Assembly: GCA_027533185.1 (NCBI GenBank)
Contig: JAPZTS010000014.1
Span: 1 to 64,000, forward strand
Source of the DNA: Leptospira sp.
GTDB lineage: Bacteria > Spirochaetota > Leptospiria > Leptospirales > Leptospiraceae
Length of the DNA stretch: 64,000 nucleotides
Direction: 5' to 3'
Made by a program: the position numbers and the translations under genes. Position 1 is the stretch's first letter. Each line of letters opens with the position of its first letter. The notes under the pieces are model-generated. The model ran no database searches and was not told where the DNA came from. It worked only from the letters and a program-made list of their open reading frames with translations. Positions 38,724-48,369 of this stretch are shown here, piece after piece.

Positions 38724-41489
38724 ATGCCTGAGACTATTACCGAAGACAAAACTAACAAAATTGCTGAAAATGACAAATTAACTCCTCTATTCAATGAGGA
38801 AATCTACGTTCGTGCGGACGCAGGCACCATTCCTGTTTCAAAGTTTAAAATCTTCGATGATATCATTGAAGCCTACAAACAAGAAGGAAGGCTCGCCGAG
38901 GCAAAACAAAAAATCGAAGAACATTTTAAAGAGCATCCGGAATCCATCACGGCAAAGTATATGCTTATGATTCTTTCCTTTATGGAAGATGCAATGGGCG
39001 ATGCTAACCTCGTTAAAAACATTTTAGAAGCGTTTAAAGCTCATTCCAAGTGGACCATCATAGAGTATATCACCGACGCAATCTTGAAGTTTGGTGACCA
39101 CCGCCTCGCCTTACGTGTGAAAGCGGAAGCTCTTGATAAACTCAAAAAGAATAAAGAACTTAAAGTCGTTTTAGAAAAACTTGCAAAACTTGACCGAAAG
39201 AACCCAGAGATCGCAAAAAAATACGCCCTTACGATTATGGAAGAGGATCGTCCTAAGGCGATTTCTTATCTCAAACTTGCAGCAGAGATCTTCGCAAAAA
39301 ACCGCGAATACACTCAGATGGAAGAGATTTGGGGAAACCTGGTTCAAAACAATTACGAAGATATCACCTTCTTTGATAAAATCGAAAGGATCCTACTTGG
39401 CCAAAGAGAAAAAACCCGCTTAGTCGGTTTACTCTATCCTCTTGTTGAGCCATTTAAATCAATGGAAGAGTGGGACCGAGTGATCTATTTCTTAAAAAAG
39501 ATATTGGAACACGAACCTGCTTCCCAAAAAGCAAGAAATGAGCTGATTCGTTCGTATAAACAAAAGTATGTGAATCACTCTCTCCTAGAGGATTTCCTCA
39601 AAATGAGTGAGCTAGGTAATAACCGTAAGCCGGTAAAACTTTGTATCACAAATTTTGAAAGAAACATCGTATTTGACACTGGTAATTATGTTATGCATAG
39701 AAATTGGGGTGTGGGAAAGATCACTTCCATTTCTCAGACGGGTGATTCTATCTATGTGGATTTTGAACAAAAGAAAGAGCACAAACTTTCTATCCAAATG
39801 GCGATCACATCCTTAAAGCCCCTAAAAAAAGATCATATATGGGTACAACATTTTGAAGATGCAGGCGCAGTTCAAACTATGTTTGTGGAAAATCTAGCTG
39901 AGTTTTTAGTGCAGTTGCTTAAGTCATATGACAACCGTATGACGACAGCCGACATGAAAAACGAACTGATTGGAAGATTTCTAAAGGCAGATGAATGGTC
40001 GAAGTGGTGGGCGAAGGTAAAGACTGTTCTCAAAAAAGAAGCTAATATTGGAATGAATCCAAAGAAAAAAGATGAAGTGGTCTACCATGAAAAACCGATC
40101 ACCCACTCAGAGACTTTGATTCAGAAATTCCAAGCAATTACAGATGTGAACAAAAAATTAGAAATCGCAATGGAAGCAGTGCGTGATTCCGATGAGGCTG
40201 CGGAAGCAGGTGAATTTTTTATTACACACTACAATGAAGAAGAACTTGCAAAAGATACAATTCGTAAATTGTCTGCTTACCTTTACTTAGAAGAAGCAAG
40301 TAAGGCATGGCCAGGTGAAGAATTTTCACACAAACTCAGAGAACCTGAACTCAAGGCATTGATTCAAGCTCTTCCAAAAGAGGAAGCTTTAAAAATTTCT
40401 AAGTCTCTCGAAAACACGGATATCAAAAAAGGATTTAAAGATTTGATTCGGGCACACCACCCGGAGGCAATCAATATCCTGATCGGTCTTCTTTTTGAAG
40501 TCCCGGTAAAGGTAAACCGATCCGTCTTTCAAAACTTGGTATCGGATGAAAAATATGCCGAACTCAACCTATTTATTGAAACGGTAAGTAATAAATCCAA
40601 GGAAAACCCAGAAGTATTCCTTTGGGTTGCTAAATCCATTCTGTCTCATGCTTGGAAATACGAATGGATGAACGTAAGTGAAGAAGACTTAGTGTTACGC
40701 GTTTTCCGAATCTTAAAGCCACTTGCGAAAATTGAAGATAAGGGGACCAAACTCAAAAACCAAGCGATGGATATTTTGTTTGGTAAAGACACAACCCTTC
40801 TAAAAGAAATCTTAAAGAATGCAGATGATGAGTATGTAAGAAAACTTTTTGCACTTTTCAAGGAAGTTCCTTATGTTACGGATTTGGAAAAAGACCAACT
40901 ATTGGCTTTAATCAATGAGCTTAAACCTAATATTGTTTGGGATGAATATGACTCGGAAGAAGACGCTGATGACGATCCGCTTGCAAATCTTCCCCAAGAC
41001 GTTGTATTGGTCACACGCAAAGCATTTAACGCGAAGAAACAAGAGTTTGAACATCTCGTAAACGTGGAGATGGCCGAGAACTCTCGCGATATCGGTGAGG
41101 CTCAAGAAAAAGGAGACTTACGAGAAAATGCAGAATACAAAGCGGCTATGGAAAAACAGGCCCAATTGCAGGCTGCTATCAAACGTTTGGAAGCAGAACT
41201 GAAAAGCGCAAGAATTCTGGATCTCAGCGATATCAAAACAGAGAAAGTTGGGATTGGTACTACAGTGAAGTTAAAAAACAAACAAACTGGGGAATCTGTA
41301 ACCTACTCGATCTTAGGTGCTTGGGATGCGGACACGGAAAAGAATATCATTTCTTACCAGTCTCCTCTCGCTAAGTCTTTACTTGGCAAAAACATCGGTA
41401 ACGAAGCAACACTAGTATTCGGCTCGACAGAGACTGTATATGAGGTTCTAGATATTTCTCGTTATTCGATGACAGGACAAGAGGCGTAA
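38724..41489 (+). CDS. greA: GreA-family transcription factor with long N-terminal extension
   Basis: I use the ATG at 38724, preceded by AGAGGGAG; an ATG 21 bases upstream has no ribosome-binding site. The last 160 residues (about 762-921) are a complete GreA: the N-terminal coiled coil carries the catalytic tip GDLRENAEYKAA (about 797-808) with its acidic pair, and the FKBP-like C-terminal domain follows. GreA inserts the tip into the RNA polymerase secondary channel to rescue backtracked complexes. Ordinary GreA has about 158 residues; the 760-residue helical, TPR-like extension is like that of Borrelia and Chlamydia proteins. It is convergent with the peptidase gene (28-base overlap). Confidence 0.88.
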   Translation: MPETITEDKTNKIAENDKLTPLFNEEIYVRADAGTIPVSKFKIFDDIIEAYKQEGRLAEAKQKIEEHFKEHPESITAKYMLMILSFMEDAMGDANLVKNILEAFKAHSKWTIIEYITDAILKFGDHRLALRVKAEALDKLKKNKELKVVLEKLAKLDRKNPEIAKKYALTIMEEDRPKAISYLKLAAEIFAKNREYTQMEEIWGNLVQNNYEDITFFDKIERILLGQREKTRLVGLLYPLVEPFKSMEEWDRVIYFLKKILEHEPASQKARNELIRSYKQKYVNHSLLEDFLKMSELGNNRKPVKLCITNFERNIVFDTGNYVMHRNWGVGKITSISQTGDSIYVDFEQKKEHKLSIQMAITSLKPLKKDHIWVQHFEDAGAVQTMFVENLAEFLVQLLKSYDNRMTTADMKNELIGRFLKADEWSKWWAKVKTVLKKEANIGMNPKKKDEVVYHEKPITHSETLIQKFQAITDVNKKLEIAMEAVRDSDEAAEAGEFFITHYNEEELAKDTIRKLSAYLYLEEASKAWPGEEFSHKLREPELKALIQALPKEEALKISKSLENTDIKKGFKDLIRAHHPEAINILIGLLFEVPVKVNRSVFQNLVSDEKYAELNLFIETVSNKSKENPEVFLWVAKSILSHAWKYEWMNVSEEDLVLRVFRILKPLAKIEDKGTKLKNQAMDILFGKDTTLLKEILKNADDEYVRKLFALFKEVPYVTDLEKDQLLALINELKPNIVWDEYDSEEDADDDPLANLPQDVVLVTRKAFNAKKQEFEHLVNVEMAENSRDIGEAQEKGDLRENAEYKAAMEKQAQLQAAIKRLEAELKSARILDLSDIKTEKVGIGTTVKLKNKQTGESVTYSILGAWDADTEKNIISYQSPLAKSLLGKNIGNEATLVFGSTETVYEVLDISRYSMTGQEA

Positions 41490-43270
41490 TCCTCTTTTAA
41501 CCAACCGCTTGTTGCAATCAGATCCAAATACGGCTCTGATGCATTTCCAGCAAAATCAAAAGCCCTAACTTCCAAAAGAAGGTAGGGCTTTTCTTTTGAA
41601 AGACTCTTTGGTATGCTCACCCGAATGGCTTTTCTATCAGGATCGTATTCATAGGGGTAGCTCTGCCCATCTAAAAGCAATTCAACGTTTGTTTTAAAAC
41701 CACTGCCTGTATCACCCAAGCCATAAAACCGATCTTCGATGCACTGGTTTCGAACTCCTGGAAGTTCAATGTGCCGCGCAAGACTGGTCATCGGAAAAAT
41801 AGTCGGTGGACTTTCGTCTGAAAGTACGAATAGATATCCGAATTTTGAGATTTTAAAACTGAATCCGTTTGATTTTCTCTTCTGAGATAAAGATGCAAGT
41901 CTACGGATCGATGTGTCATAAAAGTATAAAGACTCTTTATTTGTGGTGGGAAAATTTGTTTTAAACTCACCAGAACCTTCCCCTTTCCAGCTAAAGTTGG
42001 AGCCAATGATTTGGTATATTTTGCCTTTAAGCGGTAACGTTTTTGGAAGAGTGAAGCTAAGGTTTTCGTTTTTTACTTCTTCTATCGTAATACGTCCGTT
42101 ACCGGATACTTCATTTTTTGAGAGATCAATGGAAAGATTTTTATCTAGGGATTCATATTTAAATCCTTTGTTTTTATAGGAAGGGAGTTCCATTTTTGTG
42201 GTGTTGGATTCGTGAATGAATGCAAAAGATACATTTGAAAAATTCTTAGAAGCATCGCGTAGTCTTACCTCAAGATTTACCTTATCACCTAAAAGAAATT
42301 TATTCATATCTATGGAAAAGCCTTCCTCTTTGAAGTCTTTTGGTTGTTCATATACATGATAGATGTAACTTGGAGGTGCTAGAGAAGATCGATTTACATC
42401 ATAAAATTGATGTTTTTGAGTACTTTGACTGTAAGGAATAAATGCAAAATTTCGGGTAAATTCTAACTTTTGATTTACGATTAGATCGAGACCATATATG
42501 TTATTTTTGTTTCGCGATCGAATGATATCATATCCGCCAACTCGAATTTTAACCTTCCCTGTGATTGGGAGAGTTTCGAAACGTTCCCCCGATTCATAAT
42601 ACAACTCATACTTACCCGAGGACTTTTCTTTAGCCAAGAACTGAAGTGGTTGAGGCAAATTTTCCGACTCGATAATGAGAGATAGAATGGTAGGTGGGGT
42701 TATATCTTTTTGATGGAGTTCGGGAAAGTAGAGTGGATTTACAATACCTTTATCCGTTCGAAATTCCAAGTGCAGATGGGAGATACCTGAACCCGTCTCT
42801 CCTGTTTTCCCAATGGGTATGCCTTTGTTTGCTTGGAACATTTTTTCAGGAAGTTTGAGTTGAAATCCATTGGGATCACCCATAAGGAGAAGGGCTTTTC
42901 GTAAAAGCTCTAATTCATATAAGGTGCCTTGGAACGAGTGTAAGTGGGCATATTTAGATTTAATTTTATACTTTGGGTTGTAAAAATTTAAGGAAAGACC
43001 ATAACCAGTTTTGGAATAACTAATTTCATCCACATAACCATCAAAAGTTGCTAGTATATCATGCCCGTTCAATCCATAGGATTTAAAGTCGGAGCCCAGA
43101 TGGAGGTTGTGGTTTCTGATTTCTGCGAATGTGCCAGTTATGGGAGACAAGTAGGGGAGAGGAAAACCGACTTCTTCTGGGGGAATTTCAGGGACTTCCG
43201 ATCGCAAACCAAAGGTCGCGGCGGTTCCAGCCAATAAACAGAATCCGATTCGAAGGAAAAAGGACCTCAT
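41462..43270 (-). CDS. M23/LytM-type periplasmic peptidase
   Basis: I start at the ATG at 43270, where a signal peptide begins (RSFFLRIGFCLLAGTAATFG); an open extension upstream would overlap the divergent lipoprotein gene. In the 602-residue product, the LytM domain (about 45-175) has HLHLGSD (His57, Asp61), YAHLHSF and ISHLHLEF (His165, His167), the zinc ligands of active M23 endopeptidases that cut peptidoglycan cross-links. The remaining 420 residues are beta-rich and probably bind the wall or a partner. No strong ribosome-binding site is seen. The end overlaps greA by 28 bases. Confidence 0.82.
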   Translation of the reverse strand: MRSFFLRIGFCLLAGTAATFGLRSEVPEIPPEEVGFPLPYLSPITGTFAEIRNHNLHLGSDFKSYGLNGHDILATFDGYVDEISYSKTGYGLSLNFYNPKYKIKSKYAHLHSFQGTLYELELLRKALLLMGDPNGFQLKLPEKMFQANKGIPIGKTGETGSGISHLHLEFRTDKGIVNPLYFPELHQKDITPPTILSLIIESENLPQPLQFLAKEKSSGKYELYYESGERFETLPITGKVKIRVGGYDIIRSRNKNNIYGLDLIVNQKLEFTRNFAFIPYSQSTQKHQFYDVNRSSLAPPSYIYHVYEQPKDFKEEGFSIDMNKFLLGDKVNLEVRLRDASKNFSNVSFAFIHESNTTKMELPSYKNKGFKYESLDKNLSIDLSKNEVSGNGRITIEEVKNENLSFTLPKTLPLKGKIYQIIGSNFSWKGEGSGEFKTNFPTTNKESLYFYDTSIRRLASLSQKRKSNGFSFKISKFGYLFVLSDESPPTIFPMTSLARHIELPGVRNQCIEDRFYGLGDTGSGFKTNVELLLDGQSYPYEYDPDRKAIRVSIPKSLSKEKPYLLLEVRAFDFAGNASEPYLDLIATSGWLKEDYASCPVIE

Positions 43271-43355
43271 AAGGGGAAAGAACCTAGATTCGATTAAATT
43301 GTCACCCCTTTCCTTGACAGAATGAGAAACCAGGCGATTTTGGTAGAGACAATCG

Positions 43356-43904
43356 ATGGCCAGAATTCTTCCAATACTTTTCGTTTTGGTTGCCCTCCAG
43401 TGTAGCTTTTGGGGCAGAGAGCCAGGTCGTCCTCCCAAGATCGATGGTGTTCCAGTACCCGATTCCGATCGAATTCTGTACATCCAAAACGTGCGCAACA
43501 ATACCTATTCTCCAGGCATGCACACGAGGCTCACCCAGCTCGTCCAAGAAGAGGTTGAGAGGCGCGGGCGATTTATTACAACGAGAGAGAAGAATTTAGC
43601 AAAATACCGTCTCTATGCTGAGATTGTCCACTACCAACAAGTGGGGGACTTGATGGATTTGGCTGACCAACATTTAACAACAGAATTATTTGTCGTAACA
43701 AGAATTGAACTTGTCGAGTCCGCCTCTGGAAAAAAACTTCAGATGGAAAGAAATGAAATTCCTGGACGAGTCTATTATTCGACTCAACTCGGGTATCGGG
43801 AGTCCGAATTAGAAGCACAGAACCGATTGCTTCGGATTATGGCTCTACGAATAGCTGAAGAGGCGGAAAGGTCTTGGTACTATTCGCTTACAGGCGCAAA
43901 TTGA
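43356..43904 (+). CDS. LptE-like outer-membrane lipoprotein
   Basis: The 182-residue precursor has a lipoprotein signal ending LVALQC (Cys16). The mature part looks like the LptE family: an opening IQNVRNNTYSPGMHTRLTQLVQEEV helix-strand, a LYAEIVHYQQVG strand and a RIELVESASGK hairpin. LptE plugs the LptD barrel for lipopolysaccharide insertion. The match is by pattern and not certain. It is divergent from the M23 peptidase and is followed after 33 bases by the Fur-family gene. Confidence 0.55.
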   Translation: MARILPILFVLVALQCSFWGREPGRPPKIDGVPVPDSDRILYIQNVRNNTYSPGMHTRLTQLVQEEVERRGRFITTREKNLAKYRLYAEIVHYQQVGDLMDLADQHLTTELFVVTRIELVESASGKKLQMERNEIPGRVYYSTQLGYRESELEAQNRLLRIMALRIAEEAERSWYYSLTGAN

Positions 43905-43937
43905 TGGAATTGATTATCAAGTAAAGGGGGCTTTGTT

Positions 43938-44417
43938 TTGTCACAAGAAATGCAAGAATCAGAAGATACAAAACAAGAAATGAAGGCATTCGAGGATTAC
44001 CTCCGAGAAAAAGGATTGAAAATTACCAATCAACGCCTGTTAGTTGCTCAAAAGATATTTTCATCACACAATCACTTCACGGCGGAAGGTCTTTTAGATG
44101 AGTTAAAAGACAACAAAGACCGAATTTCAAAGGCTACCATCTATCGAATTCTTGCGATCATGGTTGAGGCTGGTTTATTAGAAGAACATGACTTTGGAAA
44201 GGATTACAAATATTACGAACATATCATTGGCCACCAACACCATGACCATATCATCTGTATGCAGTGTGGAAGGATCGTTGAATTTGTCGACAATCGGATT
44301 GAAGAGTTGCAAAACAAAGCGGCCACAGACAATGGATTTTTGATTACTGGTCATAGTTTGAATATTTTTGGAAATTGCAATCGCTTCCCCGACTGTGAAT
44401 TCAACAAAAAGAAATAG
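43938..44417 (+). CDS. Fur-family metalloregulator
   Basis: The 159-residue protein has a winged-helix DNA-binding domain (about 18-90, with [14 protein letters not shown] and [18 protein letters not shown]) and a dimerisation domain with [13 protein letters not shown], where His and Cys ligands bind regulatory and structural metal, plus a C-terminal C-x5-C pair. Whether it senses iron, zinc, manganese or peroxide (PerR) cannot be told. I use a TTG start at 43938, 7 bases after GGGGG; an in-frame ATG lies 12 bases on. Its stop overlaps the tgt start by one base. Confidence 0.88.
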   Translation: MSQEMQESEDTKQEMKAFEDYLREKGLKITNQRLLVAQKIFSSHNHFTAEGLLDELKDNKDRISKATIYRILAIMVEAGLLEEHDFGKDYKYYEHIIGHQHHDHIICMQCGRIVEFVDNRIEELQNKAATDNGFLITGHSLNIFGNCNRFPDCEFNKKK

Positions 44418-45541
44418 TGTCCCTTCGTTTTACAGAACGCTCCCGAGATAAATCTACGTATGCAAGAACTGGTATCCTCGAAGTGGGAGGCCAAACAATT
44501 GAAACTCCGATCTTTATGCCAGTTGGCACCCGTGGGAGTGTCAAATCACTGAATTCCGAAGATATTCTGGAATTGGAATATCAGTTGATTCTCGCCAATA
44601 CTTATCACCTCTACCTGAAACCTGGTACAGATGTCTTGGATTCTTTTCATGGTCTTAAGTCCTTTATGTCCTATGGTCGTGCGCTTCTTACAGACTCAGG
44701 TGGATTTCAGGTGTTTAGCCTTGCATCACTTTTTAAGTTCGAAGAGGACGGTGTTCGTTTCCAATCTCATATTGATGGCAGTTACCACAAATTCACACCG
44801 GCTTCTGTCATTGGTGTCCAGAGATCTATTGGCTCCGATATTATGATGGTTCTAGATGACTGCGCACCCTTTGGAAGTAACCTTGCGCGATTGGAGCTCG
44901 CACTTGATAGAACACATAGATGGGCAAAGGAGAGTTGGGAAGTTTGGCAAAAAAATCCAAATGGTCAAAACCTATTCCCAATCGTTCAGGGTGGTGTGAA
45001 TGAATCGCTCCGCAAACGAAGTTTGGATTTTTTGCAAGAAATACCATTTCCGGGAATTGCAATCGGGGGACTCAGTGTAGGTGAGCCTAGACCAGAATAC
45101 ATTCGTATTTTAGAATCGATGGCTCCTTACTTAGATTCTTCTCGTCCCAGATACTTGATGGGTGTTGGTACGGTTGTGGACATTCTCGATGGAGTTCGAA
45201 ACGGAATTGATATGTTTGATTGTGTTTTGCCGACGCGCAATGCGAGAAATGGTCAAGTTTTTACTTCTTATGGCAAACTCAACCTTAGAAACGAAACACA
45301 CCGCTTGAGTGAGAATCCGATAGACCCTGAATGTGGCTGTAAGGTCTGTAAAACATATAGTTTGGGCTATCTTAGGCACCTCCACAAAGTCAAGGAATTG
45401 ACTGCATTTAGCCTATCCACCTATCATAACTTATATTTCATGAAAGAGTTTATGCAAAAATTGCGAAATTCGATCGAGAAGGGCGAATTTGATTCCTTTT
45501 CAATGCATTGGAAAAATTTGTTTGGTAGTAAAAATTATTAG
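44417..45541 (+). CDS. tgt: Queuine tRNA-ribosyltransferase
   Basis: Tgt exchanges guanine-34 in the anticodon of GUN-type tRNAs for preQ1, a step of queuosine formation. The 374-residue protein has base-binding Asp93 in [23 protein letters not shown], nucleophile Asp268 in [13 protein letters not shown], and the zinc site Cys306, Cys308, Cys311 (ECGCKVC) with a His in the YLRHLHK segment. It uses a GTG start overlapping the Fur-family stop by one base. Confidence 0.96.
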   Translation: MSLRFTERSRDKSTYARTGILEVGGQTIETPIFMPVGTRGSVKSLNSEDILELEYQLILANTYHLYLKPGTDVLDSFHGLKSFMSYGRALLTDSGGFQVFSLASLFKFEEDGVRFQSHIDGSYHKFTPASVIGVQRSIGSDIMMVLDDCAPFGSNLARLELALDRTHRWAKESWEVWQKNPNGQNLFPIVQGGVNESLRKRSLDFLQEIPFPGIAIGGLSVGEPRPEYIRILESMAPYLDSSRPRYLMGVGTVVDILDGVRNGIDMFDCVLPTRNARNGQVFTSYGKLNLRNETHRLSENPIDPECGCKVCKTYSLGYLRHLHKVKELTAFSLSTYHNLYFMKEFMQKLRNSIEKGEFDSFSMHWKNLFGSKNY

Positions 45542-45542
45542 G

Positions 45543-45571
45543 TTGACGTACCCGAAATTTTTGAATGCAAT
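45543..45571 (+). promoter_or_regulatory. Sigma-70-like promoter for the STAS gene
   Basis: TTGACG (45543-45548), a 17-base spacer and TGCAAT (45566-45571) match five of six and four of six consensus bases. It begins directly after the tgt stop and would give a leader of about 48 bases to the STAS gene. Confidence 0.45.
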
Positions 45572-45625
45572 TGTACCGTCATTTCTACATCGATTGTAGC
45601 TTCACTGAGGAGTCTCTAGACACAC

Positions 45626-45961
45626 ATGGAAATCACTAGAAGGGAAAAAGATAAAATCGTAGTCCTCGATATTAACGGGGAAATCGACCTTTATAACGCG
45701 CCAGAGATCAAGGATGTTATCGCAAAATTGATCGAAGAACAGAAATATTGCATCGTCATCAACCTTGAGAAAGTTTCCTACATTGATTCCTCTGGGATCG
45801 GAGCGTTGATTTCAAGTCTCTCCAACTTAAAAAAGTATCAAGGTGGGCTAAAGATCATCAACGTGGCAGGTTCTGTACGGAAAGTATTCGAACTTACAAA
45901 ACTAACCTCTTTTTTTGAAATTTTCGACAGCGAAGACGAAGCTACAGCAGCTTTTAAATAA
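45626..45961 (+). CDS. STAS-domain anti-sigma factor antagonist
   Basis: The 111-residue protein is a single STAS domain of the SpoIIAA/RsbV type. The phosphorylation site region YIDSSGIGALISSL contains Ser55/Ser56; LDINGEIDLYNAP is the typical opening. In partner switching the unphosphorylated form binds an anti-sigma kinase and frees the sigma factor; such a kinase is encoded at 17843. It has its own putative promoter and is followed immediately by a terminator, so it is probably monocistronic. Confidence 0.9.
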   Translation: MEITRREKDKIVVLDINGEIDLYNAPEIKDVIAKLIEEQKYCIVINLEKVSYIDSSGIGALISSLSNLKKYQGGLKIINVAGSVRKVFELTKLTSFFEIFDSEDEATAAFK

Positions 45962-45963
45962 AT

Positions 45964-45994
45964 GGGGAAAGCGCTTGTCGCTTCTCCCTTTTTT
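45964..45994 (+). terminator. Rho-independent terminator after the STAS gene
   Basis: GGGGAAAGCG (45964-45973) pairs with CGCTTCTCCC (45979-45988) with one mismatch and one G-T pair across a 5-base loop, followed by six Ts (45989-45994). It lies 3 bases after the stop. Confidence 0.82.
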
Positions 45995-46017
45995 ACCCCA
46001 AACAAAAGGAGTATTTT

Positions 46018-47424
46018 ATGTTCAGTAGGATAAAGACTACAGTCTTATTCTTTGGAATTGTATCTTTCGGGCTAATCAATTGTGCCGAAGAATTGCCAGT
46101 GAAAGAATTAGCCTTAGCTAAAGCGCAGGTAGAGCGGGCGGAACGTTTGTCCGCAGAAGAGTATGCGCCGGACGAATATGCGGAAGCAAAAAAGAGTCTA
46201 GTGACGGCAAACGAACTGGCTGCGGAAGAAAAGGCAAAAGAATCTCGAAAGAACGCAAATTATGCGGTATCTAAGGCGTATGACGCACTCGAAAAAACTC
46301 TTCCCAAACTTACGGCTATCTCGCGCGAGATGGCTATTGATGCTATTGACCAAGCAGATCAGGCAAATGCGGCTGAATTCTCTCCAGAGTCTTTTCAGAA
46401 AGCAAATGATGCTAAGAACGTTGCGGAGACAAAATTGTCTCAGGCAGATGCAAGTCTTGCGAGTTACTTAAAGCAAGAGAAGGACGATGAGGCGAAGGCT
46501 TTAAAGAGAGAAATTGCACTTCAAGAATATGAAGATGCCCATTTAAAATTTAAAGAAGCATCTGAGCTTGCGGCAGTTTCCAAAACGTCATCACAAGAAA
46601 AAGCTGGCTCACTCCGAAGTATGGCAGATGAACTCGAAGCAGAATACGAAAAAGCTTCTGTCTACACCAAAGGAACCAATCCAGCTGTCGAAGCAGAGAA
46701 GGCAAAGATCCAATCCGCTAAAGAAGATTTGGATGCGGGTCGGATCAAGTCTGCCAGTGAGAAGATAAATTCCTCAAAAGCGGTTTCTGCAGGACTTCTT
46801 GCAGACGTAAGCAAAGACTATGCAAAAAATCGAAATAGCCAAGCGAGAGACGTTGTTGAGGATGCAAACTCCAGATTTGCCGAACTGAATGCGAATTCCC
46901 TTTTAAAAACAAAGAAGGAGGCCTATGCGAGTACCCAAGAAAATTTGGGTGCTTCGAATGAATCTCTCCAAGCATCAACTTCTCTTTTACAACAAGAAAA
47001 GTATCAAGAGTCGGTCAGTCAGTCGGAAGAGGCAATTCGTTTAGCTGAGATCTCAATTGATCAGGTGGAAAGTTTAAAAGGCGTTTCGAACACAACCTCT
47101 GTAAGCAGTAGAAAAGCGACAGATGGAGTCGAGGGATCGGAAGAATCTTCTGCTGAGAAAGAGGGGAAAGACAACAAAACCTCTGGTGGTCAAATCGAAG
47201 AGCTTTCTGGTGGTTGGAAGCGATACACAGTTGAAAAGTCCAATCCGACCGATTGTCTTTGGAGAATTGCTGAAAAAGAAGAAATTTATTCGGATGCAAA
47301 ACTTTGGCCAAGAATCTTCGAAGCAAACAAAAAGTCGATTCGAAACAAAAACTTGATCTTTCCAAAACAGAAACTCAACATTCCTCCAAAAACAGGAAAC
47401 ATTGGATCTGCTCCAAAAAATTAA
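46018..47424 (+). CDS. Lipoprotein with C-terminal LysM-like domain
   Basis: The 468-residue precursor has a lipoprotein signal ending GLINC (Cys22). The mature region (about 28-350) is long, helical, Ala/Glu/Lys-rich and coiled-coil-like, with repeats of the type EEYAPDEYAEAKKSL and AEFSPESFQKANDAK, suggestive of a periplasmic stalk. A low-complexity Ser/Glu linker follows, then a LysM-like peptidoglycan-binding domain (about 410-460: YTVEKSNPTDCLWRIAEKEEI, ending FPKQKLNIP). It probably links outer membrane and cell wall. A terminator follows. Confidence 0.78.
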   Translation: MFSRIKTTVLFFGIVSFGLINCAEELPVKELALAKAQVERAERLSAEEYAPDEYAEAKKSLVTANELAAEEKAKESRKNANYAVSKAYDALEKTLPKLTAISREMAIDAIDQADQANAAEFSPESFQKANDAKNVAETKLSQADASLASYLKQEKDDEAKALKREIALQEYEDAHLKFKEASELAAVSKTSSQEKAGSLRSMADELEAEYEKASVYTKGTNPAVEAEKAKIQSAKEDLDAGRIKSASEKINSSKAVSAGLLADVSKDYAKNRNSQARDVVEDANSRFAELNANSLLKTKKEAYASTQENLGASNESLQASTSLLQQEKYQESVSQSEEAIRLAEISIDQVESLKGVSNTTSVSSRKATDGVEGSEESSAEKEGKDNKTSGGQIEELSGGWKRYTVEKSNPTDCLWRIAEKEEIYSDAKLWPRIFEANKKSIRNKNLIFPKQKLNIPPKTGNIGSAPKN

Positions 47425-47449
47425 ACACCTGTTTGGTGGAAAAGAAAAG

Positions 47450-47475
47450 GCTGTCCTAGGGGCAGCTTTTTTTTT
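47450..47475 (+). terminator. Rho-independent terminator after the LysM lipoprotein gene
   Basis: GCTGTCC (47450-47456) pairs with GGGCAGC (47460-47466), with one G-T pair and a 3-base loop, followed by nine Ts (47467-47475). It lies 25 bases after the stop, and nadC starts 16 bases further on. Confidence 0.85.
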
Positions 47476-47490
47476 GTCTAGAGGATAGAT

Positions 47491-48354
47491 ATGGATAGAG
47501 CCTATACAAGTCCCATCTACCAACTGGAAGACTCAGATTTTAACACATTGGTTGACCTAGCCTTGTTGGAAGACCTTCCACAAGGGGATATCACTACGGA
47601 TGCACTATTTTCAAAAGAGGATGCTTGCCAAGCGCGGTTGTATTCCAAAGATTCTGGTGTTCTCTGTGGTACGCAAGTCGTGAATTGTTTAATTCGAAGA
47701 ACAAATGCAAACTTAATTTGGAACCAAATTTTGGCTGAAGGCACTAAGATAGAATCCAATCAAGTGATTGGAACGTTTGCTGGTAGTTTAGCCGACTTAC
47801 TTAAAATAGAAAGAATCCTATTAAATTTTATACAGTATCTATCAGGGATTGCAACGAACGCCTGGTCGGTGTCTTCAAAGTATCCAGATTTATTGATTTT
47901 GGACACACGAAAGACTCTTCCTGGATATCGAAAACTGGCAAAGTACGCTGTCTATACTGGTGGGGGAGCAAATCATAGAATCAATCTCTCCGATATGGCA
48001 ATGTTGAAAGACAACCATATAGCAAAAGCTGGAGATATTAATACAGCTGTAGCTCTTGTTAGGTCAAAAAATCCGGATAAAAAAATTGAGTTAGAAATTG
48101 ATTCCCTAGACCAACTGAAAGATGCGATCCTTTCAAAACCAGACATAATTTTGTTAGATAACTTTTCGAATGCAGATACCGAGAGGGCAGTTGAATACAT
48201 TCGTAAGGCAGATTCAAAAATTCGAATTGAATGCTCTGGTGGAATCACGCCAGATAAATTGGAATATCTATCAAGATTCAAGAATATAGGTGTAAGTATG
48301 GGTTACCTCACTCATACAGTTCGGTTTTTGGATATAAGTTTAGACATTCTATAA
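47491..48354 (+). CDS. nadC: Nicotinate-nucleotide pyrophosphorylase
   Basis: NadC converts quinolinate and PRPP to nicotinate mononucleotide in NAD synthesis. The 287-residue protein shows the family motifs EDLPQGDITTDALF, RILLNFIQYLSGIAT, LDTRKTLPGYR, GGGANHR, MLKDNHI and an IECSGGIT near the end. Length and motif order are normal. It precedes the rel gene by 15 bases on the same strand. Confidence 0.96.
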   Translation: MDRAYTSPIYQLEDSDFNTLVDLALLEDLPQGDITTDALFSKEDACQARLYSKDSGVLCGTQVVNCLIRRTNANLIWNQILAEGTKIESNQVIGTFAGSLADLLKIERILLNFIQYLSGIATNAWSVSSKYPDLLILDTRKTLPGYRKLAKYAVYTGGGANHRINLSDMAMLKDNHIAKAGDINTAVALVRSKNPDKKIELEIDSLDQLKDAILSKPDIILLDNFSNADTERAVEYIRKADSKIRIECSGGITPDKLEYLSRFKNIGVSMGYLTHTVRFLDISLDIL

Positions 48355-48369
48355 AAGTAGGCGAATTAA

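Noticed and set aside
43271..43501. N-terminal extension of the M23 peptidase frame
   Set aside because: It precedes a good signal peptide, overlaps a divergent lipoprotein gene and has no protein-like features.
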